DNA of 64,000 nt from Endozoicomonas_A sp049275935. GTDB lineage: Bacteria > Pseudomonadota > Gammaproteobacteria > Pseudomonadales > Endozoicomonadaceae. The first letter of the stretch is position 1. Every line of letters begins with the position of its first letter. The stretch spans positions 1,302,001 through 1,366,000 of the forward strand of contig NZ_CP184830.1 in NCBI RefSeq assembly GCF_049275935.1. The letters are read 5' to 3'. This document shows, piece after piece, positions 47,134-57,200 of this stretch. The position numbers and the translations under genes were made by a program. The notes beneath the pieces were generated by a model, which had not been told where the DNA came from, searched no databases, and saw only the letters and a list, made by a program, of their open reading frames with translations.

Positions 47134-48557
47134 TTGAGAGACTCCTCTGAAACCTTTCCTCCTATGGCTTCTATCCTCTGTACATTATGGCCTGAAATTG
47201 ATGGATTTCGCATCATGGCAGCCTTACCTGATAGACCTCCTCCAATTTTTCCAATAGCTATCTGGGCAGCTGTTTCAGCCGGGTTATCGGAATATATTAT
47301 CTTTACGCCATCCGCAAAGAGCGCAACCCCTCCTGCCACTGGTGCCGATGCAGGAAAAACAACTGTGATAAGAGTCATCCCATCTGATACATGAGAAGCT
47401 AGATTAACTTTGACAGCATCTGAATATGCCTTGTACCCTTGAGAGTCTTCGCTAACATATAAGTTTCCAAACCTCTTAAGCATTGTTCCACCCGCAAGGT
47501 TAGCTTTGCACTCTGTATTTCCAGTGCTGCCGCAATAGTAATCTTCAGTATTACCAGAGAATGTAAATACGTCCTTACCGATTTTAGCTATAACCTTACC
47601 CTCAGCGTTGAACAAATGAGCCATAGCTGCTGTCTGGGCTCCATTGGCAAACTTGCCTCCGGTCAGCTTTGAAGCAGTACCTCCAATAAGTGCAGCAACT
47701 GTCGTTCGCCCTGCGACGGCTGCTGCTGATTTACCCTGTATAACATTCATGTTACTCGTAGCAAACTTGGTAAAGCCCGCAGAGATAAAGCCATGGCCGA
47801 ACTTACCTCCTTGCAATTCTGAAATCACTCCTCCAGTAATTGCGTGTGCTGCTATATGTGCAGCCCCACCAGCAGCATTCCAAGTACCCTCTGCGCCATT
47901 AAATTTTGCCCCTATCGCATTAAAGGCAAAAGCTGAAGCACCTGCAATAGCACCTGATTTTAGAGCATCGCCTGAACTGGCTCCCATGGCTCTGGCAAAT
48001 TCATAGTTCCAGGCTGCAACACCAGCAGCCCCACCGTAATATCCGGCAACGAAACTACCTACGATATTTACAAGCTCAGGGCCAAATACTTTTGAGAGTC
48101 CTTTTATAACACTGCGAGTTATTTTCTTTATTTTCTTCTTAACCCACTTGAAGAAGTATCCACTGGGATCAACCGCATTCAACGGATTATTCAGCACATA
48201 GCTATAGCGGTTAAAACTCTGGGTGTTGCCCGCTGCCTGGATAAATGGATCGGCTTGCAGGAAACGCCCCAGTTTCGGGTCATACACCCTACCATTCATA
48301 TGGATCAGACCCACTTCGTCCAGCTGCTCGTGGCCGGTGAAGCCTCTGGTCGTATAGCTGGTGTTGAAGCTGCTGAGCTGGCTGTCCAGTAGGTCCTGCC
48401 AGTTGGTGGCGTTCCTTCTCTGGCCGAAGGGATCAAAACTCTGCCGTTGCAGCAGGGTCATGGCGTTGCCGTCCATGATCGTGTGAATACTGCCCAGATG
48501 ATCCTTGAACAACAGTTGCACGCTGCTTTCGCTAGGAATAAAAAACAGGACATCCAT
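47127..48557 (-). CDS. Rhs-family C-terminal core and toxin tip, 5' truncated
   Basis: The first ~110 residues carry the Rhs-associated core: DPFGQRRNATNWQ, RGFTGHEQLDEVGLIHMNG, RVYDPKLGRFLQADPFIQ and NRYSYVLNNPLNAVDPSGY, after which Rhs proteins diverge into a variable toxin. The tip of some 350 residues is rich in Gly/Ala hydrophobic stretches (VGSFVAGYYGGAAGVAAW; FPASAPVAGGVALFADG) with one cysteine pair (CGSTGNTEC); no nuclease motif is visible, so a membrane-active toxin is possible. The N-terminal thousand or so residues of a normal Rhs protein are missing. The ATG at 48557 and the next codons (MDVLFF) come from the end of the Y1 element, fused in frame to the Rhs core. Confidence 0.82.
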   Translation of the reverse strand: MDVLFFIPSESSVQLLFKDHLGSIHTIMDGNAMTLLQRQSFDPFGQRRNATNWQDLLDSQLSSFNTSYTTRGFTGHEQLDEVGLIHMNGRVYDPKLGRFLQADPFIQAAGNTQSFNRYSYVLNNPLNAVDPSGYFFKWVKKKIKKITRSVIKGLSKVFGPELVNIVGSFVAGYYGGAAGVAAWNYEFARAMGASSGDALKSGAIAGASAFAFNAIGAKFNGAEGTWNAAGGAAHIAAHAITGGVISELQGGKFGHGFISAGFTKFATSNMNVIQGKSAAAVAGRTTVAALIGGTASKLTGGKFANGAQTAAMAHLFNAEGKVIAKIGKDVFTFSGNTEDYYCGSTGNTECKANLAGGTMLKRFGNLYVSEDSQGYKAYSDAVKVNLASHVSDGMTLITVVFPASAPVAGGVALFADGVKIIYSDNPAETAAQIAIGKIGGGLSGKAAMMRNPSISGHNVQRIEAIGGKVSEESLKW

Positions 48558-48887
48558 ATAAAATAAACCCTAATAAGTACGGCCCAAAAGCCGCGAGCCC
48601 AGCAGTCCAGTAAGCCCTGACAGCCACTCAAATGAGGATTGCATATTCTGGCATCGCTTGAACACTGATTCTGTTAACTCTTGAACACCTATTCTGGCGG
48701 CGCTTGAACACTCATTCTGTTAACTCTTGAACACTTTTTCGAGATTACCAGAATCGCTGTTCAACTGCCCAGAATCCGTGTTCAAGCCTCCAGAATCTGA
48801 AACCTCTTCTTTCGGTAGATTATCTCTTACGCATTGATTTCCATGAACTTTAGCCGCTGACCTTTCTAAACAGTAAGGACAGCAGCC

Positions 48888-50441
48888 ATGCCAAATAACA
48901 GGATTTCCATGCGAAAACTTCAAGAAATGCTTCGGATGCGCTTTGAGTACCGCCTCAGCATCCGGCAAATAGCTCGCAGCACGCGGGTCAGTGTTGGCAC
49001 TGTGTCCAACTACGTTCAGGCCTTTGAGCGGTCCCCACTGAGCTGGCCTCTGTCCTCCGATTGCTCTGAGGCTACCCTGGTGCAAACATTGTTCCCTGAG
49101 GCCCCCCTGTCGAGCCGCCAGGGGCTGGTCGACCCGGACTGGGGCGTTATTCACCAGTCACTCAAGCGCAAGGAGGTGACCAAGCAAACACTCTGGGAGG
49201 AGTACTGCCAGGAGAGCACTCTCAATGCCTACAGCTACTCGCAGTTCTGTCACCGCTACAACCAGTGGCTGGGCTGCCAGAAACGTTCCATGCGACAGCA
49301 TCACAAGGCGGGTGAAAAATTGTTTGTAGACTACGCTGGTCTTACGGTCCCTGTCGTTAATCCAAAGACCGGTGAGATCGCCCATAACGCCCAGATTTTC
49401 GTAGCGGTGATGGGAGCCTCTAACTACACCTACGCAGAAGCCACCCTATCCCAGAAGTCCGAAGACTGGCTGGGGTCTCATGTTCGGGCCTTTGAGTTCT
49501 TTGGAGGTATTCCAGCTGTCGTGGTACCAGACAACCTCAGGAGCGGTGTCAGTAAGTCTTGCCGTTATGAACCGGACTTGAACCCGGCTTACCAACACCT
49601 GGCCAACCACTACCAGGTGGCGGTCATTCCAGCTCGGCCCTACAAGCCCAAGGACAAGGCGAAAGCCGAAGTGGGTGTGCAGTTGGTTGAACGCTGGATA
49701 CTGGCCAGACTTCGTCATGAGACCTTTTTTACCCTGGCAGAACTGAACAGTCGTATACGGGAGCTATTGACTGAACTCAACCTTAAGCCCTTTCAAAAAC
49801 TGCCAGGTACACGACGAAGTACCTTTGAGCAACTGGATGAACCCGCTTTGCGACCTTTGCCCAAACAGGCCTTTGAGTACGCTGAGTTCAGCAAAGCCAG
49901 GGTGAACATTGACTATCACATTCACTGTAAAGGCCATTACTACTCAGTGCCTCATCAGCTGGTCAAGAAAGAGGTGGAAGTTCAGGCAACAGAACATACG
50001 GTCACTGTCTTCTGCAAAGGTGAAGTTGTGGCCTGTCACCCCCGTAAGTTCACAACCGGTTTTACCACTCAATCAGCCCATATGCCTGAACGACATAGCA
50101 AGCACCAGGAGTGGACACCGGAACGACTGCTGGAGTGGGCAAAACAGCTGGGCCCCGATGTTCACTGGATAACTCAGTATCTGTTGAACAGTCGTGAGCA
50201 TCCGGAGCAGGCTTATCGGTCTTGCCTGGGGTTATTGAACCTCAAACGGGATTACGGAGCTGACCGGTTAAACAATGCTTGCGCCCATGCCCGGAAAATC
50301 AAAGGTTACCGACTCAAGAATATCCGGGCGATCCTGCAATCAGGTAAAGACAAACAGGCTCTTCAACCTGAGGTGAAACAAACGACACTACCTCTTCATG
50401 ACAGCCACGAAAATGTTCGTGGTGCAGCCAGCTATCAGTAA
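48888..50441 (+). CDS. istA: IS21 transposase IstA
   Basis: A 517-aa DDE integrase-type transposase. The N-terminus has a helix-turn-helix (YRLSIRQIARSTRVSVGTVS). The catalytic core shows the first Asp in KLFVDYAGLTVPV, the second in VVVPDNLRSGV and the Glu in KPKDKAKAEVGVQ, in the right order and spacing. A C-terminal beta domain (YHIHCKGHYYSVPHQLV) follows, as is usual for IstA. ATG 48888 is preceded by a TAAGGA site. The gene ends 13 bp before istB, an operon arrangement universal in IS21 elements. Confidence 0.95.
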   Translation: MPNNRISMRKLQEMLRMRFEYRLSIRQIARSTRVSVGTVSNYVQAFERSPLSWPLSSDCSEATLVQTLFPEAPLSSRQGLVDPDWGVIHQSLKRKEVTKQTLWEEYCQESTLNAYSYSQFCHRYNQWLGCQKRSMRQHHKAGEKLFVDYAGLTVPVVNPKTGEIAHNAQIFVAVMGASNYTYAEATLSQKSEDWLGSHVRAFEFFGGIPAVVVPDNLRSGVSKSCRYEPDLNPAYQHLANHYQVAVIPARPYKPKDKAKAEVGVQLVERWILARLRHETFFTLAELNSRIRELLTELNLKPFQKLPGTRRSTFEQLDEPALRPLPKQAFEYAEFSKARVNIDYHIHCKGHYYSVPHQLVKKEVEVQATEHTVTVFCKGEVVACHPRKFTTGFTTQSAHMPERHSKHQEWTPERLLEWAKQLGPDVHWITQYLLNSREHPEQAYRSCLGLLNLKRDYGADRLNNACAHARKIKGYRLKNIRAILQSGKDKQALQPEVKQTTLPLHDSHENVRGAASYQ

Positions 50442-50454
50442 CCGGAGACGTATC

Positions 50455-51210
50455 ATGATGAATCAAACTCTGACCCGTCTGCGGTCACTGCGCCTGACAG
50501 GCATGGCCGATGCCCTGGCTCAGCAACTGGAGCAGCCCGGCACCTACGACAGCCTGAGCTTTGTGGAGCGGCTGGCCCTCCTGACAGAACAGGAAGAGAC
50601 CGAGCGCAATAACAAACGTCTTGCCCGGTTACTGAGGGCGGCCAGGTTTAAGCTGGCTGCACGGGTAGACGACATTGACTACGAACATCCCCGGGGGTTG
50701 AAGAAAGTCCAAATAGCCACACTGTCCAGCGAGGACTGGTTAAACAGGCACAGGAACCTGCTGATTACCGGACCTTGTGGCAGTGGTAAAAGTTACCTGG
50801 CTTGTGCACTGGGACACCGGGCCTGCATACAGGGTTACAGTGTCCGCTATTACCGACTCTCGCGCTTACTGGAAGAGCTGAGCCTTGCCCATGGTGATGG
50901 CAGCTACAGCAGGCAACTCAAGCAACTGGCGAAGGTGGATTTGTTGATACTGGATGACTGGGGGCTGGAACCTCTGACCCAGCAGCAACGCAACGATTTA
51001 CTGGAAGTGATGGATGACCGTCACGAACAAAGTTCAACGTTGGTTACCAGCCAGCTACCGACCCGGCAATGGCATGGCAGCATCGGTGATGAGACTCTGG
51101 CAGACGCCATTCTGGATCGCCTGATGCACAACGCCCACAGGATTACGCTGAAAGGGGAATCCATGCGCAAGAAGCTGGGAAAACTGGAAACACTTGAACA
51201 CTTGGACTAA
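50455..51210 (+). CDS. istB: IS21 helper ATPase IstB
   Basis: AAA+ ATPase that regulates target choice and activates IstA. About 251 aa from ATG 50455, which has CGGAGA upstream; an earlier frame start would lie inside istA. Walker A is GPCGSGKSYLA, Walker B is VDLLILDDWGLEPL, and the family motifs ENPRGL-like (EHPRGLKKVQI) and LVTSQLPTRQW are present. All ATPase residues are intact. Confidence 0.95.
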   Translation: MMNQTLTRLRSLRLTGMADALAQQLEQPGTYDSLSFVERLALLTEQEETERNNKRLARLLRAARFKLAARVDDIDYEHPRGLKKVQIATLSSEDWLNRHRNLLITGPCGSGKSYLACALGHRACIQGYSVRYYRLSRLLEELSLAHGDGSYSRQLKQLAKVDLLILDDWGLEPLTQQQRNDLLEVMDDRHEQSSTLVTSQLPTRQWHGSIGDETLADAILDRLMHNAHRITLKGESMRKKLGKLETLEHLD

Positions 51211-52001
51211 AAATCAGACTGGGTGATGCGTAGGAGATCCAGGGTGTTCAAATGAACCAGAATGGGTGTTCAAGCTGACCAGAATACGCAAGGATATTAA
51301 TCGTTTGTCATAACAAACAACAGCGAATCGCTCAAAAAGGGGAAAAGTCAGAAATAGCAAAGCTCCCCAGATGACAGGAGCAACAAATAACAATGGAAAA
51401 ATCAGGCAATCAACTTACACAGCGAAATAAACGACTACATGTAAACAACCCCTGTACCCATTGCTGCCCCATTTCCCGAGCAAAGGTTTTCATCGCTTCC
51501 AGCCTGCCCACTGCCCGATAAAAGCGATTATTCCATTTCATGGTTTTGAGCCATTCATTTGAATCAATTTCCAGTCGGGTCAGAATGGGTGGGATATCTG
51601 AAGGGATTGAACCTTTCTTATCGGATCGGACTGCACGTCCACTCCAATCAACCAGCTCAAGGTAATCGTGAAGAATATAAGGCAATGCCTTATCCGGATT
51701 TTGCCCCTGTGATCGAAAAGGCATAAGGGTGATTGGCTGCTTTCGGGTATCAGAACCTGACAAATTTTCTATTCGTTCTTGGATCGACGTGTAGTCTGAT
51801 TTTTCTGGAGTTTTCGCCATTTCGGCACGGAGCGGATTCAGGTCAACGTAGGCCATGCAGGTCAACAACGCAGCCTCATCCAACAGCGCCTGACTTTTAA
51901 ACCGCCCTTCCCAGAAGCGACCTTTGCAGCCATCTTCCTGGTTAGCCTCACGAGCAAGATATTCGTTCAGGCAACGCATGAACCAGCTGATATTCGTTAA
52001 A

Positions 52002-53732
52002 CTGCCTTTCACCACACCGATTGATATTTGCCTAAAATCTGTTGTCAAAGAAATAAACAGACATTCAGGTACACCAACATGTCTCAAGCTCAATACCAGT
52101 CTAAGAACCTCAACCACCTTGGCTTGGTTGCCGCTATGTGTCGGGAGTTAAAGATAGCCGAATACATTGATGCCCGTATCACAAATGACTCCGATGTTCG
52201 TAATGTCACTATTGGACAAGCTGTAGTTGCAATGATCATCAATGGCTTGGGCTTTACGGGGCAAACTCTATACATGCTCCCTGAGTTTTTTGAGGATAAG
52301 CCGATTGACCGCCTTATCGGGGAAGGTATACAGGCTGAACACTTGAACGATAAGGTACTTGGTCGGGCTCTCGACAGTTTGTACGACGCTGGTGTTAGCG
52401 ACTTGTATCTCAATCTGGCCGTCAAGGTCGTCAATCATCTGAAACTTCCTTGCAAGGCATTAAATCTGGATGGCACCAGCTTTCATGTGGATGGAGTCTA
52501 TAACAGTCATGACAATCCAGACGACTTGAACTGTATTCATATCTGCCAAGGTTACAGCCGTGACCACCGGCCTGACCTGAACCAGGTAGTCTTACAGTTA
52601 ATGACTGAAAACCAGGCGGGCATCCCTGTGTTTATGGCCCCTGCCAGCGGTAATGTAAACGACAAAACCTGTTTTCAGGAAATTATCAAAAATCATCTGT
52701 CATGTTTTAAGGCTGCTTTGAATAGCCGCTATCTGGTTGCTGATGCTGCCATGTATGTTGCAGAAACCCTTCAGTCGCTTGATGAGCAAAAGCAGCTGTT
52801 TATCTCCCGGGTACCCCTGAACATCAAGGAGGCAAAGGAGCTGGTCTGCAAAGCGCCAACCATGTCGCTGGAGCCTGTTGAAGGCTATGAAGATTATTAC
52901 TCAGCTGAAGTGCCTTCCTGCTACGGAGGGGTTCAACAACGATGGTTCCTGTTTCTCAACAAAAAGCGCGGGCTTAGTGAACGGAAAACACTGACCCGAA
53001 AGATGCAAAAACAGTCATTGAAAGAGGCCCGTGATCTGGAGAAGCTGAGCAAAAAGGCCTTTTTGTGCCGGGACGATGCATTGAAGGCTTTTGCCTTGTG
53101 GCAGAAACAATCGAAACTTTGCCAAAGCGAAACAGAGCCTGAGGTTATCTGTAAACCCTGCTATTCGGGCAAAGGAAGACCATCGCCGGATAGCAAGCCT
53201 GATCACTTCGAGTACTTTGTGCAGGCTGAATGCTTTGTTTCCTGCGAGAAGAGGGAGCATGCAGAGGCCTCACTGGGTTGTTTTATCCTAAGCACCAATG
53301 AGCTGGATAAAAATAGTTTGAATGCCTCTGAGCTGTTGTCTATCTATAAGTCGCAACAAAAAGTTGAAGGCGGCTTTCGGTTCCTGAAGAGCCCGGACTT
53401 TCTGGTCTCTTCGCTCTATTTGAAGAAAGCGGAACGTATTGAAGCCCTGTTAATGGTGATGACTCTGTGCCTGATGGTCTATGCTGCTATCCAGCACAGA
53501 ATCAGGCAGGAACTGAAAAAGCAAAGTCGTGTATTTCCAGACCAGAAAAAAAAGCCCTGCCAGAACCCAACAGCAAGATGGGTATTTTTCTGTTTTCAGG
53601 GGCTTAGTGTATTAACGGTCAATAATCAGGAGGAACATGTGGTTGGTTTGAAGGAAAGGCAGTGGACGATCATTCAAATTTTGGGCATTTTTTACGAGTC
53701 CATGTATTCCTGATAGGGGTGGTGAAAGGCGG
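52002..53732 (+). mobile_element. IS1634-like insertion sequence with 6-bp target duplication
   Basis: Terminal inverted repeats: CTGCCTTTCACCACACC on the left and the complement of GGGGTGGTGAAAGGCGG on the right, 15 of 17 bases matching. Flanked by GTTAAA on both sides (51996-52001 and 53733-53738), a 6-bp target duplication consistent with the IS1634 family. Length 1,731 bp with one intact transposase gene. Confidence 0.9.
52079..53713 (+). CDS. IS1634 family transposase
   Basis: A 544-aa DDE transposase. The N-terminal domain (AAMCRELKIAEYIDARI, then VVAMIINGLGFTGQTLY) is that found in IS1634 and related IS4-group transposases. The catalytic Asp residues are seen in LNLDGTSFHVDG and YLVADAAMY, and the Glu lies in the YKSQQKVEGGFRFLKSPDF segment (the Y-R/K-E type signature near the C-terminus). 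I chose ATG 52079 with AGGT upstream; an earlier frame start lies in the terminal repeat region. No disruption is visible, so the element may still move. Confidence 0.9.
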   Translation: MSQAQYQSKNLNHLGLVAAMCRELKIAEYIDARITNDSDVRNVTIGQAVVAMIINGLGFTGQTLYMLPEFFEDKPIDRLIGEGIQAEHLNDKVLGRALDSLYDAGVSDLYLNLAVKVVNHLKLPCKALNLDGTSFHVDGVYNSHDNPDDLNCIHICQGYSRDHRPDLNQVVLQLMTENQAGIPVFMAPASGNVNDKTCFQEIIKNHLSCFKAALNSRYLVADAAMYVAETLQSLDEQKQLFISRVPLNIKEAKELVCKAPTMSLEPVEGYEDYYSAEVPSCYGGVQQRWFLFLNKKRGLSERKTLTRKMQKQSLKEARDLEKLSKKAFLCRDDALKAFALWQKQSKLCQSETEPEVICKPCYSGKGRPSPDSKPDHFEYFVQAECFVSCEKREHAEASLGCFILSTNELDKNSLNASELLSIYKSQQKVEGGFRFLKSPDFLVSSLYLKKAERIEALLMVMTLCLMVYAAIQHRIRQELKKQSRVFPDQKKKPCQNPTARWVFFCFQGLSVLTVNNQEEHVVGLKERQWTIIQILGIFYESMYS

Positions 53733-54247
53733 GTTAAACGATTTCGATACTCTTCAACAAATTCGTCCACGCGAGCCAGTTCCGAATGACTCAGCTGGTC
53801 AGCAGCAAGATACCTCTGAACCAGAAGCGGCCCTGAGAAAAGCCTTGTCCATCGACTCAAAATTTCATCTCGTGTCCACTCTCTGGCAGGTTTCTGATTG
53901 ATATGCAAAACCACATGGTAGTGATTCGACATAACAGCATAGGCGCAGACTTCTATAGAAAAGATTGAAACCAGTTCCCTGAGCTTATCTACAACCCACT
54001 GCCGACGGTGCTCGTAGTTTTTGCCCGTTAAATAATCCTCTCCACACAAATACGCTCTGCGCACACATCGAGCTATACAGTGATAATAAGGCGTGGAACC
54101 TGGGTCGATCAAAGAACTTCGTGCACGGGTCATAACCTCTCCTGCCGGAACTAAATATCAGCGACAGGAAAAAAATAGACGAACTGGTTTTTTTGTCAAA
54201 TATAAGGGTGTCCTATTATTCTTTATTCTGAGACTGGCGCAGGGCTG

Positions 54248-57200
54248 GTGCTGGATTCAGGCGAAGACGGCTATGTCCATGAGAAATGGGCGCTGGGGTA
54301 TGATGACGAAGGCGAAACCTTGTACGCCAGCGGTTCATGGAATGAATCGGAAACCGCATTGAAAAGAAATGCCGAAAATGTCGATGTGGATGGTTCCTGG
54401 CAGGGAGAAAAAGAGCGGGACAAAATCAATAAAGCCGAACTGAGCTTTGCAGCATTGTGGGCAAACCAGCACAGCGCTTTTGTGGTGAAAGATCTGCCGG
54501 ATGCGGTTCGCGAAAAGCTCTTAACCTTTTCTGATCAAATATCGATTCCAGTTGAAATTAATGGCCGTTCGCCAAACCAGCAGGCATCGGTATTACCACA
54601 ACTCTCTGATCGGGAAGCGCTTCAATTTGCTGCTATCCGTTATGCTCCTCTGATGCCGAACGGTCAGTACACCGGCATGTACACGGCACCAGTGGAACCT
54701 TGGCCACATCAGGAGGTGGTTGCTCGGCGGATTATTGAGCAGTATCCGGCATCTCATCTTTTGTGTGATGAGGTGGGACTGGGTAAAACCATTGAGGCGG
54801 GCCTGGCTTTTCGTGCCCTGCACCTGAGTAAACGGGCAAAGCGAATTCTGATTGCAGCACCGGCCAGTTTGACCCGTCAGTGGCAACGAGAAATGACCAG
54901 CAAGTTCTTTCTGCCTTTTGAACGGGTAGGTGCTTCGCCCAATACTTTCAGCGAGTCACTGATCCCGGTAGTTCAGAAAAAATCTATTGGCAGTTTATAT
55001 GAGCCTGACCTGGCCATTATCTCTACTGGCTTAATGGCCCGCAAAGAGCGGCGAAAGCTGATCGATCAGGCAGAAAGCTTTGATATCTCTCTGGTGGATG
55101 AAGCTCATTACGCCCGGCGTTCCAACTCTCCCAAGGGTACCCGGGGATTCCCACGATACAATCAGCTATATCAGACCATCAACCAGCACCTGCGGGGCAG
55201 CAGTCGTTCATTGCTGTTAGCGACGGCAACACCTATGCAGCTGGACCCGGTCGAGGTGAGTGATTTGATTCGGCTGAGTAATCGGGTTGGCGCATTTCAG
55301 TATGACCCTTCGCTGATGCTCGCGTATTACCGGGTGGTCAATGCCATCGCCAATCAACAGCAAGTGAGTAACGATGAATGGATACTGATTCGCAAAGCCG
55401 TTACCACCATTGAGCAGCTTGATCCTCAGCTGTGGAAGTACCTCTCCGAGACGGTGATTGATCCTATCGCCCGTTTATCTCTGGTTCGCTGGCTGGAACA
55501 GGGAATACAGCCAATGAGCTTTGAGTTAAAGTCTCTTGCCCGTTTGCTATTTGCGGCGGCACCGCTTTCCCGAGTGATGCAACGGCACACGAGAGGGTTG
55601 CTAAAAATATACCGGCAAGAAGGAAAGCTCAGTGCCAACTTGGCTGATCGCACCGTTCTCCCTATGCCGAAAATTGTCTTTACCGCTCAGGAAGCACGAG
55701 TGGATGAGCTGCTTGGTCTATATTGCATAGGGCTGAAGGAGCAGCTCTTAGCCAGTGGTTTAACGGAGTCAGCTCAGACGGCTCTGGGTTTCTATCTTAG
55801 TTTTTTGCGTCTGCGTTTTGCCTCCAGTCTTTCTGCATTGAAGCTGACTCTTGAAAGGCGAAAGGCCAAAGTGGAAACCACTCTGATCCATCATCTGAAA
55901 ACCCTCAGTGATCCTGATGATCTTGAAGAGTTGAAAGAGCTATTAATGGATGGTGGAGATGATGATCTTGATGCCTTGGAAGTCATGCTCAATAACCGGA
56001 CGCCAGAAGATTTACGCTGGGAGCGTGACCAGCTGGCCATCCTGCTCAGTGAGCTTGGGGACATTAATAGTGATTCCAATAAAATTGTTGAACTGTTGAA
56101 AATCCTCAAGAAAAGGCAGGAAGGTCAGCGAATTAAGCAGACGGTAATTTTCACTCGTTTTCTCGATACACTCCAAGATATTCAGGAGCGCTTGAAAATC
56201 AGGATGCCGAACTTGCTGGTGGGAACTTATTCAGGAGCTGGTGGCAGTTACTTTGACCCCGTCAAAAACACCATGATTGGGGTAGAACGGGATGACATTA
56301 AACACCGGTTTGTTCAGGGTGATATTGATGTCCTGCTCTGTACCGATGCCGCTGCGGAAGGTTTGAACCTGCAAACTGCAGACCTTTTGATTAACTTCGA
56401 CCTGCCCTGGAACCCGATGAAAGTAGAACAACGAATTGGTCGTATTGACCGTATCGGGCAGAAGTACAATGAGATATTTGTGTTGAACCTTTGCTTTGCG
56501 GATTCTGCTGAACAATTCGTTTATGAGAGACTGCTTAGCCGGTTAGCTCAGGCTAATCTTGTGGTGGGTTCTCAGCAGTTTTCCATGCTGCCAGTAATGA
56601 CCGAAGAGTTCCAGGCTTTGGCTGATGGCACCATGAGCCAGCAGGAAGTGGAAACTCGAGCCCGAAAACGTGCCGCACAGCAACAGGAAAACAATAAACT
56701 GATGGAAGTACCGGTGACGGAGATGTTTGATGTGTATCTCCGACTGGCAGAACACTATAGAAAGAAACCTCTCTCAGTCACCCTGGATGATATTTGGCAA
56801 GTAGTGAGCCAGTCTGAATTCTTGCAACAACTGGGCTGTGAAGTGAGTCATTGTGGCCGGTACATGACTCTGAACGGTATAGACATGATTGAGAATGGCG
56901 TTGCTATCACCACAGATCGTGCTCTTTTTGATTCAGGCCTTGAGAATAAACAACCGCTCTATTTTGCCACTTATGGTGATCCTGTTTTTGAACGACTTTT
57001 ATCTTTTGTAATGGAGCAGAAAGACGAAGTACCTTTCAGCCTTATTGAAGCTGAGCATGAGGGAGTTGTGGGCGCATCGATTGTTGTGAATTCCGGTGGA
57101 CGCCTTCAGATGATTGCATCTGTCTCTGATGCACTAAAGACCAGCGACTTTGGTGACAAACCAGATGTAGAGGCTATTAAGCGATCCACCAGCAAACTTG

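Larger units (their letters stand above)
48640..51290 (+). mobile_element. IS21 family insertion sequence with 5-bp target duplication
   Basis: Left terminus TGCATATTCTGG and right terminus CCAGAATACGCA form inverted ends, flanked by AGGAT on both sides (48635-48639 and 51291-51295). The left end holds several copies of a CTTGAACAC...ATTCTG motif in both orientations, as expected for IstA binding sites; the right end has two. Length 2,651 bp. Both genes are intact, so this element may be active. Confidence 0.92.
51410..54133 (-). pseudogene. Y1 transposase, copy 4, interrupted by IS1634-like element
   Basis: The 5' half (start ATG 54133 down to about 53739) encodes the HUH motif; the 3' half continues at 52002 and ends at 51410 with the usual C-terminus. 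The two halves join exactly at the GTTAAA target duplication of the inserted IS. Aside from the insertion the frame has no stop, so this copy was intact before the interruption. It carries more substitutions relative to copies 1 and 2 than those do to each other. Confidence 0.9.
48541..54218 (-). mobile_element. Y1 transposase element, copy 4, split by two insertion sequences
   Basis: Left end ACAGGACATCCATATA at 48541; right end TATAAGGGTGTCCTATT near 54201-54217. The element body is present in three pieces: 48541-48639, 51291-52001 and 53733-54218. An IS21 element and an IS1634-like element occupy the gaps, each flanked by a target duplication. Removing both restores a normal ~1.3-kb element. 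Confidence 0.85.

Noticed and set aside
53744..54133. Separate small protein beside the IS1634-like element
   Set aside because: It is the N-terminal part of the interrupted Y1 transposase copy 4 fused to the insertion sequence end.
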